From: an uncultured Cohaesibacter sp.
GTDB taxonomy: Bacteria; Pseudomonadota; Alphaproteobacteria; Rhizobiales; Cohaesibacteraceae
Assembly (NCBI RefSeq): GCF_963666525.1
Contig: NZ_OY762905.1
Span: 2,214,001-2,278,000 of the forward strand
Reading direction: 5' to 3'
DNA: 64,000 bases
Positions 41,784 through 50,243 of this stretch are shown piece after piece; positions within the stretch are counted from its first letter, which is position 1; every line of letters begins with the position of its first letter. A program made the position numbers and the translations under genes. Below the pieces are notes generated by a model that saw only the letters and a program-made list of their open reading frames with translations, ran no database searches and was not told the DNA's origin.

Positions 41784-42950
41784 ATGAAACAGGCAGATCT
41801 CGTCATTATTGGTGGCGCAATCATGGGTGCCTCTGTGGCCTATTTCCTGAAGAAGGATCTCGGCTTCGAAGGTTCGGTCCTGGTGGTCGAAAAGGACCCC
41901 ACCTATGCCAACAGTTCAACCACACTTTCGGCGGCGTCGATTCGCCAGCAGTTCTCAACGCCTGAGAACATCGCCCTGTCCCAGTACGGGCTGCAGTTCT
42001 TCAGTGAACTGAAGGATCGATTCGGTCCCGATGCAGACATCGCCTACCACGAGGGCGGCTATCTTATCCTGGCCTCCGAGGCTGGTCTGCCGATCCTGCA
42101 GAACAATTACAAGACCCAGATCGCATGCGGTGCCGACATCGAACTGATGTCTCCCGATGAGATGAAGAAAACCTTCCCCTGGCTCAATGTTGAGGACCTG
42201 GCAGCTGGTGCCTATGGCCGCTCCGGCGAAGGCTGGTTCGACGCCCATATGTTCCTTGATCTGGTTCGCAAGGGCGCCATTGCCGCTGGTGCGGAATTCA
42301 TCAAGGGCACCGTGGTCGCCATGGAGAAGCAGGGCAGCAAGGTTACCGCCGTCAAACTGGACAATGGCGACACCATCGCCTGTGGTGCGGTGGTCAACTG
42401 CGCCGGGGCCAATGCAGGCAAGGTCGCAGCCCTCCTCGACATCCCCCTGCCGATCGAGCCGCGCAAGCGCACGATCTTTGTCATCGACAATAAGAAGCCG
42501 CATCCCAACATGCCGCTGATCACCGACACCTCCGGCGTCTATATCCGGCCGGAAGGCGAATTCTTCATCTCCGGCTGCCCACCGATCGAGGACCCGGCCG
42601 CCGACTATGAGGATCATGATCCCCATTATGACCTGTTCGACGAGGTCATCTGGCCTGCGCTCTACAACCGCATGCCTGGCTTTGACGCCATCAAGATGAC
42701 CAATGCCTGGGCCGGTCACTATGAATATTGCACCCTCGATCAGAATGCCTTCATCGGAGCTCACCCCGAGATCACCAACTTCTACATCAACGCCGGCTAC
42801 TCCGGCCACGGTCTGCAGCATGGGCCGGGTGCGGGACGCGGCATTGGAGAACTTTTCCTCTTTGGCGAATATCGCTCGCTTGATCTCTCAATTTTCGGCT
42901 ATGAAAGGATAGCGAACAACAAACCCGTCAGAGAATTCAATATCATCTGA
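41784..42950 (+). CDS. FAD-dependent oxidoreductase (DAO family)
   Basis: 388 residues. The dinucleotide-binding start DLVIIGGAIMGASVAYFL has Ala where the third-position Gly of GxGxxG usually lies, a variant known in this subgroup. It continues with ANSSTTLSAASIRQQFS and the C-terminal YINAGYSGHGLQHGPGAGR, typical of sarcosine/glycine/FOXRED1-like oxidoreductases. The substrate is probably an N-methyl or secondary amino acid, but cannot be named. It reads away from the lyase gene across a 131-base divergent promoter region and is followed after 24 bases by the pyridoxal kinase gene. Confidence 0.88.
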   Translation: MKQADLVIIGGAIMGASVAYFLKKDLGFEGSVLVVEKDPTYANSSTTLSAASIRQQFSTPENIALSQYGLQFFSELKDRFGPDADIAYHEGGYLILASEAGLPILQNNYKTQIACGADIELMSPDEMKKTFPWLNVEDLAAGAYGRSGEGWFDAHMFLDLVRKGAIAAGAEFIKGTVVAMEKQGSKVTAVKLDNGDTIACGAVVNCAGANAGKVAALLDIPLPIEPRKRTIFVIDNKKPHPNMPLITDTSGVYIRPEGEFFISGCPPIEDPAADYEDHDPHYDLFDEVIWPALYNRMPGFDAIKMTNAWAGHYEYCTLDQNAFIGAHPEITNFYINAGYSGHGLQHGPGAGRGIGELFLFGEYRSLDLSIFGYERIANNKPVREFNII

Positions 42951-42974
42951 CCGAGACGACGAAGAGATGATCGC

Positions 42975-43943
42975 ATGACCGACTTCATGCCCCGTGACGG
43001 CAAACCGACCAAGAGCGAGGCGCCCTTTGTCGCCCGGCCGATCATCATCATCTCTTCCCATGTCATGGCTGGCGCGGTGGGCAACCGCGCCGCCGCCTTC
43101 ACGCTCGAGCGCATGGGCTTTCCGGTCTGGGAAGTACCCACCGTCATCATGCCATGGCACCCCGGCCACGGCCCTTCAACCATCCAGAAGATCGACCCGG
43201 CCCTGTTTGCCAGCAGTCTTGAGGATCTCGCACGCCATCCCGAATTTGCATCGGTCTCGGCCATCTATTCGGGCTATCTGGGCTCGCTTGAACAAGTGGA
43301 AGCCATCGCCGCGCTGGTTGACAGCTACAAGCAGGCCAACCCGGACGGGCTCTATTTCTGCGACCCGGTGATCGGCGACAAGGAAGGCCTCTACATGAAG
43401 GAGGCCATCGCCGTCGCCATCCGCGACCAGCTGATCCCGCGCGCCGACATCATTTCGCCGAACCGTTTCGAGCTGAACTGGTTGACCGGCTCGGAGGAAA
43501 GCAACAACAACGGTCTGATCGAGCAGGCCAGGAAGCTCGGCCGCAAGACCACCCTGATCACCAGCGCCTTTGCGCTGATGCGCAATGCCATCGCCAATCT
43601 GCTCATCCACGCCGAAGAGACAGGCAAGCCGCCGCTGCCTATCATGTGCGAGCACCCGGCCATTCCCAATCCGCAAAATGGCACCGGCGACATGATGGCG
43701 TCGCTGTTCCTCGGCCACAAGCTCAGCGGCGCTTCGGACGAACTGGCCCTCAAGAAAGCCTCGAGCGGTGTCCTCGAAGTGGTTACACGCTCGGCCAACA
43801 TGGGCTATCGCGATCTGGAAGTTGCCCGCTTCTCCGATCGTTTTCACACACCGATGGCCATGGTCAACATGCGCCAGATCGGCGCCGGTCCGCAACTGAC
43901 GGCGGTGAGGAGACCACCAAAGAAGCCGGAACCCTTGAACTGA
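42975..43943 (+). CDS. pdxY: Pyridoxal kinase (PdxY-like)
   Basis: 322 residues, longer than E. coli PdxY (about 287) at both ends. Family features are ISSHVMAGAVGNRAAAFTLE, the PTVIMPWHPGHG segment, DPVIGDKEG, ISPNRFELNWLTG and the ATP/anion-hole motif NGTGDMMASLFLG. It phosphorylates pyridoxal to PLP in the salvage route. It shares an operon with the FAD oxidoreductase and may serve PLP or amine metabolism. Confidence 0.88.
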   Translation: MTDFMPRDGKPTKSEAPFVARPIIIISSHVMAGAVGNRAAAFTLERMGFPVWEVPTVIMPWHPGHGPSTIQKIDPALFASSLEDLARHPEFASVSAIYSGYLGSLEQVEAIAALVDSYKQANPDGLYFCDPVIGDKEGLYMKEAIAVAIRDQLIPRADIISPNRFELNWLTGSEESNNNGLIEQARKLGRKTTLITSAFALMRNAIANLLIHAEETGKPPLPIMCEHPAIPNPQNGTGDMMASLFLGHKLSGASDELALKKASSGVLEVVTRSANMGYRDLEVARFSDRFHTPMAMVNMRQIGAGPQLTAVRRPPKKPEPLN

Positions 43944-44130
43944 CTGCGACACAGCACCGTTCAAGCTCGCTTGACAGGCCAGTCAGGTGTCGATTTTGGG
44001 GCCATTTTTTCGACCATCTCGACCCAGCACCGGTAAAAAGCGGGACAAAACGCTTCCTCACCCTTGATTTTTGGTCGGTCCGGCGCGAGATGTCATAAGG
44101 AAAAACCAGTACGCGACGAAAGAGGATACG

Positions 44131-44781
44131 ATGGCCCAATTACCTGAACGCTTGCTCGAAGGCTATGCCGAGTTCAAAAAGGGACGTTTCCCGACCGAAC
44201 AGGGACGATATGAAAAGCTGGCCGAAAAGGGCCAGAATCCGAACATCATGCTCGTGGGCTGCTGCGACAGCCGGGCTGCACCGGAAATCATCTTCGACTC
44301 GGGACCGGGCGAAATCTTCGTCATGCGCAACGTGGCCAACATCGTGCCACACAAATCATCTCAGGACGACGGCATCCATGGCACCACGGCGGCGCTGGAA
44401 TTTGCGGTGAACGGCCTCAAGGTCGAGCATATCGTCATCATGGGCCATGGCCGTTGCGGTGGCGTGAAGAGCTACATTTCCGCAGACGAGTCCGAACCCC
44501 TTTCCGAAAGCAACTATATCGGCAAATGGTCCGGCCAGCTGCAGGCGGCAGACAACCCGATCCGCTACAAGGCACTCAACCGCCCGGAGCTGGACCACGG
44601 CGGCCTGCTGGAACGCTCGTCCATCATTCACTCGCTGGAAAATCTGTATTCCTACCAGTTCGTCAAGACCCGCGTGCTGGAAGGCAAGCTGGCTCTGCAT
44701 GGCGCATGGTTCGACATCTCGACCGGTGAGCTGGAGTATTACGAGGAAGAACAGGGCACCTTCCTGAAGGTGAACGCCTAG
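44131..44781 (+). CDS. Beta-class carbonic anhydrase
   Basis: 216 residues from the ATG at 44131, which follows AGAGGA; upstream in-frame codons to 44071 are not family-like. Zinc ligands are C44 with D46-x-R48 in GCCDSRAAPE, and H106 and C109 in MGHGRCGG. It interconverts CO2 and bicarbonate, supplying carboxylases. It lies alone between pdxY and a bidirectional terminator. Confidence 0.94.
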   Translation: MAQLPERLLEGYAEFKKGRFPTEQGRYEKLAEKGQNPNIMLVGCCDSRAAPEIIFDSGPGEIFVMRNVANIVPHKSSQDDGIHGTTAALEFAVNGLKVEHIVIMGHGRCGGVKSYISADESEPLSESNYIGKWSGQLQAADNPIRYKALNRPELDHGGLLERSSIIHSLENLYSYQFVKTRVLEGKLALHGAWFDISTGELEYYEEEQGTFLKVNA

Positions 44782-44823
44782 GCTCGTCCCATGGTCCTTG
44801 CACGCCCGCAGCACCAAGCATGA

Positions 44824-44857
44824 AAAAACCGGCCTGGTTAGGAACCAGACCGGTTTT
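44824..44857. terminator. Bidirectional terminator between carbonic anhydrase and asd
   Basis: AAAACCGGCCTGGTT / AACCAGACCGGTTTT with an AGG loop and flanking A/T runs on both sides. It serves the convergent genes on either side. Confidence 0.9.
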
Positions 44858-44884
44858 AAACTATCGGGACCGTGAGGCCGTCGA

Positions 44885-45928
44885 TCAGGCTTCAGCGCGT
44901 GGCTTGACCAGACCGCGGTTGATCAGGGCTTCGGCAATCTGAATGGTGTTGAGGGCTGCACCCTTGCGCAGGTTGTCGGAAACAACCCAGATGTTGAGAC
45001 CATTCTCGACCGTCGCATCTTCACGGATACGGGAGATGTAGGTTGCATCTTCACCAGCGGCTTCTGCCGGGGTGATATAGCCGCCATCTTCACGCTTGTC
45101 GATGACCAGGCAGCCCGGCGCTTCACGCAGGATATCGCGGGCTTCGTCAGCCGTGATCGGCTTTTCGAATTCGATGTTGACCGCTTCGGCATGGGATACG
45201 AAAACCGGAACACGCACGGCGGTGCAGGTCACCTTGATCTTCGGATCGAGCATTTTCTTGGTTTCGGCAACGACCTTCCATTCTTCCTTGGTGTAGCCGT
45301 CTTCCATGAACTTGTCGATGTGCGGGATCACGTTGTAGGCGATTCGCTTGGTGAACTTGTGCACTTCGATCGGATCGGAAACCAGCACAGCGCGGGTCTG
45401 GGTGAACAGTTCGTCCATGGCTTCCTTGCCGGCGCCGGAAACGGACTGGTAGGTCGCAACCACGATGCGCTTGATGGTTGCCGCGTCATGCAGGGGCTTC
45501 AGAGCCACGAGCAGCTGCGCCGTCGAGCAGTTCGGGTTGGCGATGATGTTGATGCGATCTTTCTTCTTGATCCACTCTTCCAGCACCGGAGCGTTCACTT
45601 CCGGAACGATCAGCGGGATCCGCTCGTCATAGCGCCACTGGGAGCTGTTGTCGACAACGATGCAGCCCTGAGCCGCGATCTTGGGAGCCCATTCGGCAGA
45701 GATGCTGCCACCAGCGGACATCAGACAGAAATCGGTGTCGGAAAAATCATAATTGTCCAGAACCTGACATTTCAGAATCTTGTCACCGAAGGACACTTCC
45801 TTGCCCTTGGAACGGCTGGAAGCCAATGCCACGACTTCATCTGCAGGGAACCCGCGTTCGGCAAGAATGTCGAGCATTTCACGGCCCACATTGCCCGTAG
45901 CCCCGACGACTGCAACTTTATAACCCAT
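44885..45928 (-). CDS. asd: Aspartate-semialdehyde dehydrogenase
   Basis: 347 residues from the ATG at 45928, about 10 bases after AGGAG. The NADP site VAVVGATGNVGREML is at the N-terminus, the catalytic Cys in ANPNCSTAQLLVAL, and the substrate-binding segment QSVSGAGKEAMDEL. It makes aspartate semialdehyde, the branch-point precursor of Lys, DAP, Met, Thr and Ile. A short ORF with ten Thr codons lies 125 bases upstream on the same strand and may control it. Confidence 0.96.
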   Translation of the reverse strand: MGYKVAVVGATGNVGREMLDILAERGFPADEVVALASSRSKGKEVSFGDKILKCQVLDNYDFSDTDFCLMSAGGSISAEWAPKIAAQGCIVVDNSSQWRYDERIPLIVPEVNAPVLEEWIKKKDRINIIANPNCSTAQLLVALKPLHDAATIKRIVVATYQSVSGAGKEAMDELFTQTRAVLVSDPIEVHKFTKRIAYNVIPHIDKFMEDGYTKEEWKVVAETKKMLDPKIKVTCTAVRVPVFVSHAEAVNIEFEKPITADEARDILREAPGCLVIDKREDGGYITPAEAAGEDATYISRIREDATVENGLNIWVVSDNLRKGAALNTIQIAEALINRGLVKPRAEA

Positions 45929-46052
45929 TTTCAATGATCTCCTGATCCGCAAGCTCCCCCGAGGTTGCCACCCGGCCTGTCGCTTGCGCGCTGGCGGGCG
46001 GTTTCGCTCCCCTCACATCCCTGGGGGAAGCCAGACAGGGAGCGAGAGGGGC
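45929..46052 (-). promoter_or_regulatory. Candidate attenuation leader of asd
   Basis: The untranslated stretch between the Thr-rich ORF and asd has competing pairings on the minus strand: TCGCTCCC with GGGAGCGA (hairpin 1), CCTGTC with GACAGG (partly exclusive with it), GCAAGC with GCTTGC (hairpin 2), and CTCCCTG with the asd RBS region CAGGAG. No U-run is present, so control of translation rather than termination would be expected. Structures were found by eye only. Confidence 0.4.
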
Positions 46053-46166
46053 CTAAACCTTGGTGGTGGTAGTGGTTGTTGTGGTTGTGGTCTGGCCAGC
46101 AGTGAAGGCACCGGCGAGGACGCCAGCGGTCTTGCGCATCATTGCTGTTTTCATTTTGAGTGCCAT
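46053..46166 (-). CDS. Thr-rich putative leader peptide of asd
   Basis: 37 codons from ATG 46166 to TAG 46053; a later in-frame ATG at 46154 is possible. The peptide starts MALKMKTAMMRKTAG and ends GQ, ten consecutive Thr, KV. Fourteen of its 37 residues are Thr, four Met and four Lys, all products of the aspartate family made through Asd. It has no clear Shine-Dalgarno sequence. Position and composition recall ThrL of E. coli. The idea of a regulatory leader is inference. Confidence 0.5.
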   Translation of the reverse strand: MALKMKTAMMRKTAGVLAGAFTAGQTTTTTTTTTTKV

Positions 46167-46370
46167 TGTCACAAACTCACGTGCGGCAGCGAGTGCCCAA
46201 CCCTCTCGGTTCACGTCAAGCCTTTTGCGGTATGGGTGCGCGCAAGTCAAGACAAAATACTCACAATTTGCTGATCGTGGTACGGAATCGACCGAAAAGA
46301 ACAGCCCGTGGAACCCTGAGATGCTGTTCCGCGCTTGAACAATCACAGAAAAGCAGGTTAAAGAGCAATC

Positions 46371-46643
46371 ATGACAGAGCATGATCCAAAATCGCGGCAC
46401 CAACGCCAGGACGACAAGGCCCGGGAAGCCCAGCGCATTCTCGACCGTGTCGACATGGAAGGCGAAGCCCTTGGCACCTCGGCCTTTGCCCGCACGGCAA
46501 ACCGGGCACGGCAGCACCTTGGCGCCGAAGATGCGGACCAGAACGACCCGATCGAGATCTGGGGCACCCGCATCGGGCGCATTGGTGGCGTTATTTTTGC
46601 AATCTTTCTGGTTCTGTGGCTTGTCACTCATTTCACACGATGA
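46371..46643 (+). CDS. Small C-terminally anchored membrane protein
   Basis: 90 residues. A charged, Arg/Asp/Gln-rich cytoplasmic part (1-68) is followed by one transmembrane helix (IGGVIFAIFLVLWLVTHF) and a two-residue tail. The N-terminal half looks helical. The type is seen as a hypothetical protein in Rhizobiales, but no function is known to me. It is about 100 bases upstream of argC and could share its transcript. Confidence 0.7.
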   Translation: MTEHDPKSRHQRQDDKAREAQRILDRVDMEGEALGTSAFARTANRARQHLGAEDADQNDPIEIWGTRIGRIGGVIFAIFLVLWLVTHFTR

Positions 46644-46741
46644 CAAAAGACCCATAGTGCTGTAATCAGGATCCAGACACGGATCAGTTCCCCCACCCCG
46701 TGATCAATCAACCGCCCATTCAGGCTATCAGGCAGAAGACA

Positions 46742-47698
46742 ATGAAGACAAAACTATTCATCGACGGCGAAGCAGGTACCACCGGATTGCAGATTCGGAC
46801 CCGCCTTGAGGCCCGCGACGATATCAAATTCCTGCGCTTGCCTGAAAATCTGCGCAAGGACGCCGAAGCACGGGCGCAGATGCTCAACGAGGCAGACATC
46901 GCCATCCTCTGCCTGCCCGATGCGGCAGCCATCGAAGCGGTCAGCCTGATCGAGAGCAAGGACACACGCGTCATTGACGCCTCCACCGCCCATCGGACCG
47001 CCAAGGGCTGGACCTATGGCTTTGCCGAACTCGCTCCGGATCAGCGCGACAAGATCGCAGCGTCCAAGCGGGTCGCCAACCCCGGCTGCTATCCGCAAGG
47101 CTATATCGCCATCATGCGGCCGCTCGTCGATGCGGGCATCATTCCGGCCACCTTCCCGGCAACCCTGAATGCCATCTCGGGCTATTCCGGCGGCGGCAAG
47201 GGCATGATCGCCGACTATGAACGCGAAGAGAACCCGGTGACCGTACCTTACTGGCCCTACGGCCTGACACTGGCACACAAGCATGTGCCGGAGATGACCT
47301 TTTATGCCGGCCTCGACCATCCGCCGGTCTTCCAGCCAGCCGTTGGCCTCTACGCTCAGGGCATGATCGACGCGGTGCCGCTCAACCTCTGGGCGCTCGA
47401 CAGCAAAGTCAAGCTGGCCGATCTGCACGCCTGCCTCGAGCGGCGCTACAGGGATGAGGTCTTTGTTCGGGTGGCCCCGCTGGAGGCGGCAGGACGCCTT
47501 GAAGCGATCACGCCGGAAAAGCTCAACGGCACCAACTCGCTCCACCTTCACATTCACGGCAATGACGAAACCGGACAGGCCGTCTTGCTGGCAGTTTACG
47601 ACAATCTGGGCAAAGGCGCCTCTGGCGCTGCCATTCAGAACATGAACATCATGATGGGCATTGACGAGACCACCGGTCTCACCATTGCCGATCTCTAA
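46742..47698 (+). CDS. argC: N-acetyl-gamma-glutamyl-phosphate reductase (short type)
   Basis: 318 residues from the ATG at 46742 ([17 protein letters not shown], the NADP site of the short ArgC type). The catalytic Cys is in [25 protein letters not shown] and LAHKHVPEM follow. It performs the third step of arginine synthesis. An earlier in-frame ATG at 46700 is less likely. leuD begins 20 bases after the stop. Confidence 0.95.
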   Translation: MKTKLFIDGEAGTTGLQIRTRLEARDDIKFLRLPENLRKDAEARAQMLNEADIAILCLPDAAAIEAVSLIESKDTRVIDASTAHRTAKGWTYGFAELAPDQRDKIAASKRVANPGCYPQGYIAIMRPLVDAGIIPATFPATLNAISGYSGGGKGMIADYEREENPVTVPYWPYGLTLAHKHVPEMTFYAGLDHPPVFQPAVGLYAQGMIDAVPLNLWALDSKVKLADLHACLERRYRDEVFVRVAPLEAAGRLEAITPEKLNGTNSLHLHIHGNDETGQAVLLAVYDNLGKGASGAAIQNMNIMMGIDETTGLTIADL

Positions 47699-47718
47699 AT
47701 CGGAAGGACCGCCAGACA

Positions 47719-48324
47719 ATGGAAAAATTCACCACCTTGACCGCTGTTGCGGCACCCATGCCGTTGATCAACATCGACACGGACATGATCATCCCGAAGC
47801 AGTTCCTGAAGACCATCAAGCGCTCTGGCCTTGGCGTCGATCTGTTCTACGAAATGCGCTACAACGAGGACGGCACCGAGAACAAAGACTTCATTCTCAA
47901 TCAGGATGCCTACCGCAAGGCGGAAATCATCGTGGCCGGCGACAACTTCGGCTGCGGCTCTTCCCGTGAGCACGCCCCATGGGCGCTCAAGGACTTCGGC
48001 ATCAAATGCATCATCTCCACGAGCTTTGCCGACATCTTCTACAACAACAGCTTCAAGAACGGCATCCTGCCGATCATTGTCAGCGAAGAAGATCACGCCA
48101 AGCTGATGGACGATGCCTCCCGTGGTTCCAACGCCACCCTGACCATCGATCTTGAAAATCAGGTCATCAAGGGCCCGGATGGCGGCGAACTGAGCTTCGA
48201 ACTCGATCCGTTCAAGAAGAAATGTCTGCTCGAAGGCCTCGACGACATCGGTCTGACCATGGAAAAGATCGCCAATGTCGACAAATTCGAAACCGCGATG
48301 GTCAAGGAACGCCCCTGGGTCTAG
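47719..48324 (+). CDS. leuD: 3-isopropylmalate dehydratase small subunit
   Basis: 201 residues with GGAAGGA upstream. The swivelling domain shows [15 protein letters not shown] and [16 protein letters not shown], the LeuD signature, plus [19 protein letters not shown]. With LeuC (not in this window) it isomerises isopropylmalate in leucine synthesis. It is followed by a hairpin and a terminator before leuB. Confidence 0.97.
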   Translation: MEKFTTLTAVAAPMPLINIDTDMIIPKQFLKTIKRSGLGVDLFYEMRYNEDGTENKDFILNQDAYRKAEIIVAGDNFGCGSSREHAPWALKDFGIKCIISTSFADIFYNNSFKNGILPIIVSEEDHAKLMDDASRGSNATLTIDLENQVIKGPDGGELSFELDPFKKKCLLEGLDDIGLTMEKIANVDKFETAMVKERPWV

Positions 48325-48325
48325 A

Positions 48326-48346
48326 GCATTTTGCAAGGCAAAATGC
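48326..48346. repeat. Perfect 9-3-9 hairpin GCATTTTGC-AAG-GCAAAATGC
   Basis: Starts two bases after the leuD stop. There is no T-run next to it, and a true terminator follows 100 bases later. Short AGAGCATTTTG-type hairpins occur as dispersed intergenic repeats in some alphaproteobacteria; only one copy is seen here. Confidence 0.4.
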
Positions 48347-48438
48347 GCGAGGATATAGCCCCGTTCGCTCCGGTCTCACGACAACAGGTGATTTGACCCT
48401 CAGCCGTTTTGACCACCGAGTCTGACAAATAACATCAA

Positions 48439-48466
48439 AGCCAGGCCACACGGTCTGGCTTTTTTG
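48439..48466 (+). terminator. Terminator after leuD
   Basis: Stem AGCCAGGCC / GGTCTGGCT (9 bp with one G-U pair), ACAC loop, then TTTTTTG. It ends the argC-leuD transcript, so leuB needs its own promoter in the following 150 bases. Confidence 0.87.
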
Positions 48467-48617
48467 TATCAGATAGCAGTTGCAGCCCCGCTGCGTGCGG
48501 CTTAGACCTTGCAATCACGCCCGATCGGTATTAATCGAATGCTGAACGCATCCAATCTTTTCGATCCTTGCGCGTAACAGGCAAATTCGAAGCGAAATCC
48601 AACCTCGGAAGTAAATC

Positions 48618-49724
48618 ATGTCCCACAAACTCTTTCTTCTGCCCGGCGACGGCATTGGCCCTGAAATCATGAACGAAGTGAAGGCGATCATCGACTGGAT
48701 GAACGCCAATCTCGACGTGAGCTTTGAAACCGATGATGGCCTGGTGGGCGGCTGCGCCTATGATGCCTACGGCGTTGCCATCTCGGAAGAGGACATGGCC
48801 AAGGCAATGGCTGCCGACGCAGTCATCTTCGGTGCCGTAGGTGGCCCAAAATGGGCTGACGTTCCTTACGAAGCCCGCCCGGAAGCCGCACTGCTGCGTC
48901 TGCGCAAGGATCTGGGGCTGTTTGCCAACCTGCGCCCGGCCCTCTGCTACCCGGCGCTGGCCGACAGCTCTTCGCTGAAAAAGGAACTGGTCGAGGGCCT
49001 CGACATCCTGATCGTACGCGAGCTGACCGGTGGCGTCTATTTCGGCGAACCGAAGGAAATCGTCACGCTGGAAGACGGCCAGAAGCGCGCTGTCGACACC
49101 CAGCTCTACACCACCAGCGAAATCGAACGCATCACCCGCGTGGCCTTTGATCTTGCCAAGACCCGCTCCAACCGCGTGGCCTCTGCCGAGAAGCACAATG
49201 TGATGAAATCCGGCCTGCTCTGGAAGGAAGTCGTCACCCGCATCGGAGCCAAGGAATATCCGGAAACCCCGCTTGAGCACATTCTGGCCGACAACTGCGC
49301 CATGCAGCTGGTCCGCCGTCCCAAGCAGTTCGACGTCATCCTGTGCGACAACCTGTTCGGCGACATCCTGTCCGACGTGGCTGCCATGCTGACCGGTTCC
49401 CTCGGCATGCTGCCATCGGCTTCGCTCGGCGCTCCGGACGAAAAGACCGGCCAGCGCAAGGCCATGTATGAGCCGGTTCACGGCTCTGCACCGGACATCG
49501 CCGGCAAGGGCATCGCCAACCCGATCGCCATGATCGCCTCCTTCTCCATGGCTCTGCGCTACAGCTTCGACATGGGCAAGGAAGCCGACATGATCGACAA
49601 GGCCATCGCAACCGTTCTGGAAAAGGGCCTGAGGACCGGCGACATCGCCAAGGAAGGCGACACCGTTGTCACCACCTCCGAAATGGGCGCAGCCGTTCTG
49701 ACCGAACTGAAGGCTCTGGCATAA
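48618..49724 (+). CDS. leuB: 3-isopropylmalate dehydrogenase
   Basis: 368 residues with GGAAG before the ATG. Start LFLLPGDGIGPEIMNEV, the ELTGGVYFGEPKE loop, the DH metal-binding signature in CDNLFGDILSDVAAMLTGSL and LGMLPSASLG, and EPVHGSAPDIAGKG. It oxidises and decarboxylates 3-isopropylmalate in leucine synthesis. A strong terminator follows. Confidence 0.97.
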   Translation: MSHKLFLLPGDGIGPEIMNEVKAIIDWMNANLDVSFETDDGLVGGCAYDAYGVAISEEDMAKAMAADAVIFGAVGGPKWADVPYEARPEAALLRLRKDLGLFANLRPALCYPALADSSSLKKELVEGLDILIVRELTGGVYFGEPKEIVTLEDGQKRAVDTQLYTTSEIERITRVAFDLAKTRSNRVASAEKHNVMKSGLLWKEVVTRIGAKEYPETPLEHILADNCAMQLVRRPKQFDVILCDNLFGDILSDVAAMLTGSLGMLPSASLGAPDEKTGQRKAMYEPVHGSAPDIAGKGIANPIAMIASFSMALRYSFDMGKEADMIDKAIATVLEKGLRTGDIAKEGDTVVTTSEMGAAVLTELKALA

Positions 49725-49751
49725 GCCAGCGTGCCCTGAAAGAACAAACAG

Positions 49752-49782
49752 AAAGCCGGATGGAAAACCATCCGGCTTTTTT
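49752..49782 (+). terminator. Terminator of leuB
   Basis: AAGCCGGATGG-AAAA-CCATCCGGCTT followed by TTTT. On the minus strand CTTTCTGTTTG follows, so it may also serve the convergent small gene. Confidence 0.9.
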
Positions 49783-49815
49783 CGTGCAAGGCTCGGTGTT
49801 ATCTGAGGCTGGGGG

Positions 49816-50157
49816 CTATTGAAGCGGCAAGGTTTTGAGAAGACCTCCAAGGCGGACCTCGCGTTCGCTCCACTCAGGCTCGTCCATGGCCAGGATGACC
49901 ATCGGTACGGGCTCCTTGTGCAGCAGATGACCGTCGGCCGTTGTCAGCTCGATGCGTCCTGGCGCATCGCTACCGCCACCACCGGGCAGCGCAATCGGCA
50001 TCACATAGCGATAGACCGTGATCACATGGCGACCGTCCGGACTTCTGAATTCATGAAAAACACGGCCAACCGGTTCCATCGGAAACAGCGCCCAGATGAA
50101 TGCAGCCCCAACCACCACAAGCCCCAAAAGCAGCTTCTTCGATCGCAAACGTCGCAT
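49816..50157 (-). CDS. Membrane-anchored small protein of unknown function
   Basis: 113 residues from the ATG at 50157, behind a GGGGAGGG-like RBS. A signal-anchor covers residues 7-27 after a basic start (RRLRSKK). The exported part has FRSPDGRHVITVYRY, a GGGGSDAPGRIEL turn and a strand ending DEPEWSEREVRL. This resembles a widespread uncharacterised extracytoplasmic family with an SPDG and a D-x-P-E-W motif. Function unknown. It lies downstream of the MFS gene on the same strand, 87 bases away. Confidence 0.65.
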   Translation of the reverse strand: MRRLRSKKLLLGLVVVGAAFIWALFPMEPVGRVFHEFRSPDGRHVITVYRYVMPIALPGGGGSDAPGRIELTTADGHLLHKEPVPMVILAMDEPEWSEREVRLGGLLKTLPLQ

Positions 50158-50243
50158 TCCGCCCTCCCCTTCGCCTCGAAAACCGACAGCCACGAAGCAC
50201 CAAAAGACAGGATCCTAACGAGCAAACATGCCTTCTTTATGAC

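Noticed and set aside
46060-46338. Plus-strand frame beginning with a long Val run
   Set aside because: It is the complement of the Thr codon run in the minus-strand leader ORF and has no supporting signals.
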